From the NCBI GenBank assembly GCA_041398565.1, contig JAWKUN010000002.1, positions 62,001 to 126,000 on the forward strand: a stretch of 64,000 nucleotides of DNA, given 5' to 3'. The notes beneath the pieces are model-generated. The model was given only the letters and a program-made list of their open reading frames with translations, was not told the DNA's origin and searched no databases. The translations under genes and the position numbers were made by a program. This document shows, in pieces, positions 58,098-64,000 of the stretch. This DNA is from DATGPD01 sp041398565. GTDB taxonomy: Bacteria; Planctomycetota; UBA1135; UBA2386. Within the stretch, counting starts at the first letter, position 1; the number at the start of each line of letters is the position of its first letter.

Positions 58098-59168
58098 CTA
58101 CTTGACGAAGAACCCGAACGGCACGGCGAAGCCGACCGTGAGGTTCCACTCGGCTTCGTTGTAGGGCCGCGTGAACGTGTCGAAGGCGCGGCCGGCGATC
58201 ACCAGGTAGCCGGTGTCGGCGATGGGAATGTTGATCTCGGCGCGGAGGCCGAACGCGCCGCGACGCGAGAAGCGGATGTCACCACCCTCGCGGCGCACGA
58301 TGGTGCGGTCCGCCTCGACCGTGTCGATCGACGGGAACTCGCTGATGCCCGCGTCGATTCCCATCAGGAGCTCGATGCGGCGGTCCTTCCTGTAGTCGAT
58401 TTGCGTGCTGTCCGTGGCGAAGAAGCCCCACACGCTGGTCAGTCCCAGCATGTAGTGGCTGTGCAACTGGTGCTGGTCCGGGTCGGTGACCCATCCGCCG
58501 CGGAGTTCTAGATTGATGGTGTGGTTGAAGGGCTGGTCCGGCGCGCACACGCTCAGGAAGCCGAGCGGCCAGCCGAAGCTCGCCTCCGCGTAGAAGCGCC
58601 CCGAGCCGACGAGGGTGGTCGCTGAGACCGTCGTGTCGTCCTCGGAGTCGGACTTGGCGAAGGTGAACCCGATGCGGGCGGTCTGGTCCTTGGGGACCCA
58701 CCAACCCGACGCCTTGCCGTCGGTCGACCTGCCGTTCTCGTTGGCGAGGGAGCGTCCGTTCAGCCAGGCGCACCGGTTGCGGAAGTAGGCCTCTACGTAG
58801 CCCTGGGTCTGCTCGCCGGAGTCCTTGGACGCCAGCTCCCAGCGGCCGTCGGCGCCTTGCTTCACGGTCCGCGGGCTGAATCCCACCGCGCCCGCGTGGA
58901 GCATGAAGATCTTCGATGCCAGAGGAGTGCCTTCTCCGGTTCGATTGTCGGCGGCGATCGTCAGCCTCTGCGCTGTCGTGGACGTCGTGTCGCGGAGCGC
59001 TGCGAGGTCTCCTGCGCGGATCTTCGCACCGACCGTCCCCTCCGCACCGGTCGTGGTCACCTCGACCGGTACGAGCATCTCCGACCGTGCGCTCTCGGGC
59101 GGCGGCTCCTGGGCACGCAGGCAGGGGGAAGCGAGAGCGGCCAGCAGGAGCGGGCTTCGTAGGTCCAT
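58098..59168 (-). CDS. Outer-membrane beta-barrel protein
   Basis: The 356-residue protein starts at ATG 59168, with AAGGAG eight bases upstream, and has a signal peptide (SPLLLAALASPCLRAQ). The mature part alternates short strands with aromatic ends (RFYAEASFGWPLGFLS; TINLELRGGWVTDPD; HSHYMLGLTSVWGFFATDS) and ends with the typical terminal strand EWNLTVGFAVPFGFFVK (aromatic near the end). This pattern fits a porin-like barrel of about 12 to 16 strands. No family is recognised. Confidence 0.75.
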   Translation of the reverse strand: MDLRSPLLLAALASPCLRAQEPPPESARSEMLVPVEVTTTGAEGTVGAKIRAGDLAALRDTTSTTAQRLTIAADNRTGEGTPLASKIFMLHAGAVGFSPRTVKQGADGRWELASKDSGEQTQGYVEAYFRNRCAWLNGRSLANENGRSTDGKASGWWVPKDQTARIGFTFAKSDSEDDTTVSATTLVGSGRFYAEASFGWPLGFLSVCAPDQPFNHTINLELRGGWVTDPDQHQLHSHYMLGLTSVWGFFATDSTQIDYRKDRRIELLMGIDAGISEFPSIDTVEADRTIVRREGGDIRFSRRGAFGLRAEINIPIADTGYLVIAGRAFDTFTRPYNEAEWNLTVGFAVPFGFFVK

Positions 59169-59512
59169 GGTCTCGACTCCTTCGAGTGTGCACGGGGTGA
59201 GGCGAGCTCACGCGGCGCGCCATCCATCCCGCATCGCCCACGAAACGTCATGGCGGCCCACGTCCGGCGAGAATTCCTTCGAACTCTCGCCGCCTTGGCC
59301 GGGCTCCCCGGATTCTCCCTGAGTGCCCGCGACCGGTCGCGCGCCCGACGGAACCGGCGTTCGGCGGTGGAGCCCGGCACCGTCTGCTGCAAGGCTGGCA
59401 CGATTGCCGACGACCTCCGTCGTCCCAGCCATCCAGCGTTCAGCGGTGGAGCCTGGCTCCATCCGCTGCAACGCTGGCGCGATGGGCGGCGACCTCGGTC
59501 GCCCGCCCATCG
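59169..59512. other. Intergenic region with tandem structured repeat
   Basis: This 344-base gap separates two minus-strand genes. Its left part is promoter-side DNA for the outer-membrane gene without a visible promoter; its right part is the tandem double-hairpin repeat at 59354-59511. No protein-like frame was found. Confidence 0.6.
59354..59511 (-). repeat. Tandem pair of 79-base double-hairpin units
   Basis: The units (59354-59432 and 59433-59511) are offset by 79 bases and share GCGGTGGAGCC and other words. Each can form two hairpins. In the second unit, hairpin one is 59433-59453 with 59455-59477 (two single-base bulges) and hairpin two is 59481-59511 (GATGGGCGG with CCGCCCATC). In the first unit GACGAC pairs with GTCGTC, so the paired sequence differs but pairing is kept. 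The pair ends one base from the stop of the DUF1579 gene, as a terminator or REP-like element would. Confidence 0.7.
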
Positions 59513-60583
59513 CTACTTGGCGGGCGTGTAGGTGGCCCTGAAGTCGCAGGTGGGCTCGTCGGCGCCCATGCAGCTGTGGCTGGCAGTAGCGGCGGGACGG
59601 CCTCGAGCGTCGAGCTTCAGCACCACGCGCGAGGTCGTCGGCTGGCCCCAGTATTGTCCCGCGAAGGTGGCGACCAGCTTGTCGTCGCCGACGAAGCGGG
59701 CGTCCATGCTGCCCACCTGTCCCATGTTGTTGACGTAGACCATGCGGTAGCAGTCGCGGCCGGCGTCGAGGGCGTAGAACGCGAACGCCTCGTAGCTGTC
59801 GGGCGCCAGCTCGCTGCCGCCCACGGTGTGGATCTCGACGATGCTGCCGCCGAAGAGCGTGCGCACCGTGTCCTTGCCGGTGATCTTCATGGCCTGCATG
59901 CCCGGCATCGTCATCTCGCCGGCCACGTCGAAGACGCCCGCCATCCGCGCCAACTTCGCCATGCGGCCGTCGGCGGGCATCAACGCCTCGCTCTGACCGA
60001 GCTCGGGCACACGCACTCGGTCGTCGCGCTGGAAGTCGCCGCGCACCGACTCGGTGGCGTCGCCTTCGGGGCGCAGGAACGTGATCACGAACTTCCACGA
60101 GTCCTTGTCGATCGTCGTCACCGTGCGTTCGAAGAGCGGCATGCCACCTTCCACGCGGCGCATCATCAGCACCAGGTTGTGGTCGTCGGCGAAGTGGGGC
60201 TCGGTCAACATGCCTTCGCCCGTGTTGGACACCACCAGGTTGACGTAGCGCCTGTTCTCGCGATCCCAGCCCATGAACTCGCGAAAGCGCATGGGCGTGG
60301 GCATGCCGTCGAAGTGGATCTCGGTGTCGGACTGCAGGAAATGGCCGCCGAGCTGCCACTGCGCGTCGACGCTGGCGGTCCACTTCGAAGTCGGCCCGCC
60401 GGGTCGCATCACCGCCGTGCCCTCGCCGCGCCACTTGCCGGCGAACGGCTTCAGCTTGGCGAGCTCGGGAGCCGGGCCTGGAATGGCGCCGGGTTGGGCG
60501 TGCAGTGAGGTCGAGAGCGAGCCCAACAGCGAGCCGAGCAGCGACAGGGTGGCGAGCGTGACGAGGCGGCGCGGCGACTTCAT
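59513..60583 (-). CDS. Secreted DUF1579-like protein with two domains
   Basis: The 356-residue protein has a signal peptide (SLLGSLLGSLSTSLHAQ). Residues 38-170 follow the DUF1579 pattern: LAKLKPFAGKWRGEGTAV, QWQLGGHFLQSDTEI, FREFMGWDRENRRYVNLVVS and FVITFLRPEGD. Residues 205-355 repeat it: MAKLARMAGVFDVAGEM, GKDTVRTLFGGSIVEIHT, FAFYALDAGRDCYRMVYV, ending DFRATYTPAK. DUF1579 proteins are beta-barrel-like, of unknown function and often secreted in Planctomycetota. ATG 60583 is the only good start. Confidence 0.82.
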   Translation of the reverse strand: MKSPRRLVTLATLSLLGSLLGSLSTSLHAQPGAIPGPAPELAKLKPFAGKWRGEGTAVMRPGGPTSKWTASVDAQWQLGGHFLQSDTEIHFDGMPTPMRFREFMGWDRENRRYVNLVVSNTGEGMLTEPHFADDHNLVLMMRRVEGGMPLFERTVTTIDKDSWKFVITFLRPEGDATESVRGDFQRDDRVRVPELGQSEALMPADGRMAKLARMAGVFDVAGEMTMPGMQAMKITGKDTVRTLFGGSIVEIHTVGGSELAPDSYEAFAFYALDAGRDCYRMVYVNNMGQVGSMDARFVGDDKLVATFAGQYWGQPTTSRVVLKLDARGRPAATASHSCMGADEPTCDFRATYTPAK

Positions 60584-60654
60584 GACTTCATTGTCGCCAC
60601 CGCCGCGGAGCGGCTCGCGTGGAAAGCGTCCCGGACGCGCTGCCTGGGCTCGGG

Positions 60655-60701
60655 GCCATGTTGCTGGCGATCGCCTTCGTGATCGCGAGCCTTCGGCTCA
60701 G
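60655..60701 (-). repeat. 47-base double-hairpin repeat, copy B
   Basis: This copy matches 54351-54397 at 46 of 47 positions and lies on the opposite strand. It contains the last codon positions and the stop (TGA, 60700-60698) of the pseudogene. The second stem has one mismatch relative to copy A (GCGATCAC with GCGATCGC). Confidence 0.75.
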
Positions 60702-61594
60702 CCAATGTGCAGGAAGACCGTGTCGGTCAGCGTCAGCTGCGGGGCGGGGCATCCGCCGGTGCCGTTGAAGTCCAGGCCCTGCACGCCGACCGAGAGGCCG
60801 GAGAGCGAGGTGTTGTTGGGGATCATCAGCGGCAGCGTCGGGCGAAGACGCTCACCAGCCACTCGTGGCCGACGATGCAGGTGCAGAACGGGATCCCCGT
60901 CGCGACGAAGCCGATGCCGATGACCGGCACGCCGACGACGCCGCCGAGCGTGATGTCGACGGTGTAGCCGAAGCGTGGCAGGCCGAGCGTGGCGATGGTG
61001 GTCGGACCGCAGGCGTGAGCGAAACGGACCGCGCCACCCTGCGCCTGTGGCAGGTAGGCCAGACCCAGCAGGTTGCCCGAGCCGTTCGAACCCACCACCG
61101 ACGCGGCGCCCGTGACGCGGTCGATCGTGTAGAGGTTGTCGGTGGAGTTGTCGACCAGGTAGACCGTGTCGCTGTCGCTGTCGTAGGCCAGCCCGTTGGG
61201 GTTGGTGGGGCCGCTGAGGGCGCCGACCAGCGTCGCTGCGCCCGAGGTGAGGTCCATCCGGTAGAAGCTGTCGGTGCCGCTGTTCGTCGCCCACATGATG
61301 TTGGCGCGCGAGTCGTAGCAGAGGTTGGTGAAGCTGGTCAGTCCGGACGTGCCGATCAAGGTGGCGGCGCCGGTGACCTTGTCGATCGAGTACAGCCCGT
61401 TGTCGTGCGACGACACGCCGTAGAGCTGGCCGGTGCTGGAGTCGAACTCGAGGCCGTGCATGACCAGGGCCGAGTTGCCGTAGGCGCCGATCAGGGTCGC
61501 CGTGCCGGTGTCGAGGTCGAGGCTGTAGAGCGAGTCGTTGCCCGTCGACGTGAGGTACATCGTGCGCGTGGCCGCGTCGTAGGCCAAGGCCCGG
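60698..61594 (-). pseudogene. Secreted beta-propeller protein, 5'-truncated and frameshifted
   Basis: Reading from 61594, the frame opens in the middle of a repeat (ALAYDAATRTMYLTSTGND) with no start codon or signal peptide, and continues with several YncE/DUF4394-like propeller repeats (ATLIGTSGLTSFTNLCYDS; YLVDNSTDNLYTIDRVTG). A conserved C-terminal domain follows (GLPRFGYTVDITLGG; VGHEWLVSVF). At about 60843 one base is missing: the expected Gly-Pro-Thr-Leu-Pro continuation is in the next frame (TLPLMIPNN...LTDTVFLHIG), ending at 60698. The 5' part is replaced at about 61595 by the end of the neighbouring gene. Both lesions suggest a dead gene. Confidence 0.82.
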
Positions 61595-61597
61595 CTC

Positions 61598-63229
61598 CTA
61601 ACGCAGATCGAGCACCAGGTCGACGACCTGAATCGGCTCGACACCCGGCACATCGACTACGAACGAGGTCTTTGCCAGCGTGCCATTCAGTTCGACCTCC
61701 ACCGTCCCGGGCGTGAGCAGCACATCGACCGACTCGGAATCTCCAAGCTCTTGCTGCCGTGTGGCGCCATTGGAGAAGCGCAGCGTCAGCGCCCCACCGG
61801 GTAGTCCCCACTCCACCGGCAGGGTGATCTTGCGAATCCGGACCGGGTACAGTCGCCGTTGGAGTTGGATGCGGAAGGGAGCAGGCGTCGCGCCAGATGG
61901 ACTCGGTGGGGCTACCCGCACGACACACGGGGTCGGGAGCGAGTTGTTGACCGACGGCTCGACCGCACCAACTCTGTGTTCCCCGATCGGCGCGTATCTC
62001 AATGTGCCTGAGCGGAAGTCGTCGAAGTACTGCTCGCAATGCAAAGTGAGCGGAACGTCGGGTAAGACGTGGCCGTCGGCATTGACGATCTCTACGGAGA
62101 AAAGGCCAGCCGTTGCGGCGGACGCAGGCTCGTGCAACCCGGCGTCGAAATCCTCTGGCCCCTCTTCAAGTACCGCAGATAGAGGTCGATAGGTAAAGCT
62201 GTGCTTCAACCGGCCCGCTCGAGCGAGAATCAGATCCGTTTCCAAGGATATGTCGCTTGGCACCGCGGCCGCTCGCACCGAGATCTTCGCGTCTGGGAAG
62301 CGGCGCCGCAGGCTCGACCGGAGACGCGTCTCCGGTCTTCCCCAGAGTGCTCCAATCAGCCACCCGGAAGATGGTTTGCCGCGACTCCACAACACACGGT
62401 CGTTCGCTACGCGATACGCAACGACCGCGAAGGGCGCAAAGCGCAGTAGCACGGGCGGCCCCGGGGAACTCAAGGGAGTTGGCGTGGCAGCCGACAGACC
62501 CGGGCCCTCGATCAACGCGTGGGTAGGGTGCGACGCCTCGCAGTGCAAGGCCCCGGAAGGAAGTCCACTCACGACGACCCGGCCGTGTTGGTCTGAAACG
62601 CTCACGTGGAGGCTGGCGCGCTGGTCAAAGCCGGGTGCTGCGTCACTCTCGACTTCCGCACCGAGTTCGTGGGCTACGGGGAACGGCATCGCCCCAACCG
62701 CTACACGCACACCCTCGACAGGGTTGTTCGCCATGTCGACGCATTCGAATACCAGGGAGTGCTGTCGTCGGAGGACCACCCTATGGCTGGTCACGTCGCA
62801 CCTCAGCGAGACCCGCTCCGTCGAGAATCCCATCCTTCCGACCGCGTAGGACGTAGCCGTTCTCGGCGAGATGCTGGCGCTTCCGTCCACCGACGTGGCT
62901 GTCACGTAGTCCGGATCGCTTCGTCGTAGGGCGCGCCTACGGTCGGGCTCGCGCCAGATCCCCGCGTCGGCGACGGCGTGGCCGACTTCGTCCACGACCA
63001 GCAAGGTCAGATCGGCCGGAACAACATCACGACGCGCCGGGGCGGCGACGATTGGTCGTGCGGCCATGACCTCGCTCTCTATCCGTACGAGCGCCTGCGG
63101 CTGGTCATGGCCGATGGTCCGGATGTCGCCAGATCCTGTCCATCTCGTCGTGAACAGGAAGAGACCGACGGCAACAAGCGTGAGGAATGAAGTGGTCAAC
63201 CAGCGGCCCTGGTTTCGGGATGCATCCAC
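61598..63229 (-). CDS. Membrane-anchored protein with carboxypeptidase-regulatory-like domains
   Basis: The 543-residue protein has an N-terminal membrane helix (FLTLVAVGLFLFTTRW) followed by an outer part with beta-sandwich patterns: LTLLVVDEVGHAVADAGIW, VDGSASISPRTATSYAVG, CVDMANNPVEGVRVAVG and DQHGRVVVSGLPSGALHCEA, with a further copy near 385-460 (VEIVNADGHVLPDVPLTLHC). It has no catalytic signature. Base composition is visibly lower in GC than the genes to the left. It follows the 12-cysteine gene by seven bases. ATG 63229 fits the membrane helix. Confidence 0.8.
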   Translation of the reverse strand: MDASRNQGRWLTTSFLTLVAVGLFLFTTRWTGSGDIRTIGHDQPQALVRIESEVMAARPIVAAPARRDVVPADLTLLVVDEVGHAVADAGIWREPDRRRALRRSDPDYVTATSVDGSASISPRTATSYAVGRMGFSTERVSLRCDVTSHRVVLRRQHSLVFECVDMANNPVEGVRVAVGAMPFPVAHELGAEVESDAAPGFDQRASLHVSVSDQHGRVVVSGLPSGALHCEASHPTHALIEGPGLSAATPTPLSSPGPPVLLRFAPFAVVAYRVANDRVLWSRGKPSSGWLIGALWGRPETRLRSSLRRRFPDAKISVRAAAVPSDISLETDLILARAGRLKHSFTYRPLSAVLEEGPEDFDAGLHEPASAATAGLFSVEIVNADGHVLPDVPLTLHCEQYFDDFRSGTLRYAPIGEHRVGAVEPSVNNSLPTPCVVRVAPPSPSGATPAPFRIQLQRRLYPVRIRKITLPVEWGLPGGALTLRFSNGATRQQELGDSESVDVLLTPGTVEVELNGTLAKTSFVVDVPGVEPIQVVDLVLDLR

Positions 63230-63236
63230 GATTCAC

Positions 63237-63617
63237 CTACTCGACCGGGAACTGGCACAGGCATGCCTCCGCCCACGTCGGCCCCGCTGCCTGTAGGTTG
63301 CAGTTCCAGGAACACCCGAACGACACGCATCTCCCGCCTCCGGCGTTCCAGTACAGCTGGCACGCATGGCCAGCTGGCTCGCCGCCGGAACACTTGCAGA
63401 ATAGCCAGTAGGTCCCCTCGTCATCCTCGAAGCCGCCGACGACGCAGGCAGAAGCCGACCCGCAGTCGACTGTCGCGCACTGATACCCGGGCGGTGCTGC
63501 GCTCCGCTGGCCGATGCACTCGTGAGGCGCGGGTACGAGCACCTTGTACCCGTGCAGAGTGGAGACACTCATGAAACTGACGAGTGCGATCCCGAGGAAG
63601 CCGTTCAAGATGGACAT
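63237..63617 (-). CDS. Small secreted protein with 12 cysteines
   Basis: The 126-residue protein starts at ATG 63617 with a signal-like hydrophobic segment (ILNGFLGIALVSFMSVS); a TTG at 63635 would add six residues. The mature part of about 100 residues has 12 cysteines in a tight array (QCATVDC; ACVVGG; FCKCSGG; GRCVSFGC; WNCN; ACLC) and four tryptophans. Twelve cysteines (six disulfides), a CxCSGG motif and a preceding MauE-like gene recall the methylamine dehydrogenase light chain (MauA), but overall similarity is weak and the function is unknown. The MauE-like stop is 39 bases upstream. Confidence 0.7.
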   Translation of the reverse strand: MSILNGFLGIALVSFMSVSTLHGYKVLVPAPHECIGQRSAAPPGYQCATVDCGSASACVVGGFEDDEGTYWLFCKCSGGEPAGHACQLYWNAGGGRCVSFGCSWNCNLQAAGPTWAEACLCQFPVE

Positions 63618-63656
63618 GGTCGACTCTATGGGCAATTGCCGGGAGGGAAAAAGACG

Positions 63657-64000
63657 TCAAGATGTGCCGCATCTATGCGTTTTGAGTGTCGTGAGCAAGA
63701 GGCCGCAGCTCAATGATCCCACGAAACCGATCAACAACATGTGCTGACTATACCGGATCGAAATGGCACGACCGAGACATCCACAATTGACATTTGGCCA
63801 TATGGAAGCCATTGCCGCTCCGGCAACGCAGACGGCAAGTATCATCCATGCGGCTGGGCCAGGTTTGCGCAGCATTAGGAAGCCCAGAGCGAGGATCTCG
63901 ACAGCAAGCGTCGAATAGTGGGCGTAGGCACCGCCGACAGCCGTAGCGTCGGGTCCGGACAGCATCTTGATCGCCACGACTGTCGTCACCGCAGCAGCAA
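63657..64000 (-). CDS. MauE/DoxX-like membrane protein, partial (N-terminus beyond right edge)
   Basis: About 114 residues are visible, with the reading frame open to the edge; a GTG at 63989 is possible but would cut off the first membrane helix of the family, so the true start is probably outside. Visible features are the DoxX/MauE-type AIKMLSGPDATAVGG loop, helices at STLAVEILALGFLML and AAWMILAVCVAGAAMAS, a CGC motif in NVNCGCLG, and a final helix (LLIGFVGSLSCGLLL). MauE proteins support disulfide formation in the periplasm, matching the adjacent 12-cysteine protein. Confidence 0.7.
   Translation of the reverse strand, partial: AAAVTTVVAIKMLSGPDATAVGGAYAHYSTLAVEILALGFLMLRKPGPAAWMILAVCVAGAAMASIWPNVNCGCLGRAISIRYSQHMLLIGFVGSLSCGLLLTTLKTHRCGTS

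Overview
The window is GC-rich bacterial DNA. Its gene content points to a Planctomycetota-like organism (inference): Ser/Thr kinases with TPR or formylglycine-enzyme-like tails, ECF sigma factors, one of them fused to a long outer region, TPR-CHAT proteins, many secreted proteins with carboxypeptidase-regulatory-like domains, a futalosine-pathway gene and DnaE2. No rRNA, tRNA, CRISPR array or recognisable transposase was found.

Bases 1-8150: a partial secreted protein on the minus strand, an intergenic stretch full of repeats, a sigma factor fused through one membrane segment to an 800-residue outer region, and an FG-GAP lipoprotein. Bases 8154-14755 (minus) are one tight set: TPR kinase, ECF sigma factor, two small pilin-like genes, prepilin peptidase and three TadE/TadG-type genes. 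Bases 14899-23914 (plus) run the opposite way: a kinase with an FGE-sulfatase-like tail, a metallopeptidase lipoprotein, a regulatory-domain protein and a TPR-CHAT protein.

Bases 23922-39726 (minus) are an eleven-gene set, read from 39726 downward: CpaF ATPase, CpaB, a second CpaF with an FHA domain, TadB, TadC, a membrane FHA protein, an FlgO-like protein, an LpoB-like lipoprotein, a COG3014-like lipoprotein, a kinase and a TPR-CHAT lipoprotein. Together 8-40 kb looks like a Tad pilus or secretion locus carrying its own phospho-signalling: the kinases could write phosphothreonine and the FHA domains read it, while the two CHAT proteins are possible proteolytic outputs. No secretin (CpaC/RcpA) or CpaE/TadZ gene is in the window.

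Bases 40160-61600 carry mostly independent genes: dnaE2, an SDR oxidoreductase, a VOC protein, a glycosyltransferase, a radical SAM enzyme, a subtilisin-like protease, an epimerase, a macro domain protein, futalosine hydrolase, a thioredoxin-fold protein, a NadR-like enzyme, a HAD phosphatase, an outer-membrane barrel and a DUF1579 protein. At 60698-61594 is a frameshifted pseudogene that has lost its 5' end. It abuts a three-gene set running out of the right edge: a MauE/DoxX-like membrane protein, a small 12-cysteine secreted protein and a membrane protein with regulatory-like domains.

The intergenic DNA holds several repeats: a structured 190-base element present twice, a 47-base element that contains the stop codon of two unrelated genes, a tandem 79-base double-hairpin unit, and a rearranged copy of part of the FHA-cpaF gene. 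Everything was read by eye; no database search or folding program was run.
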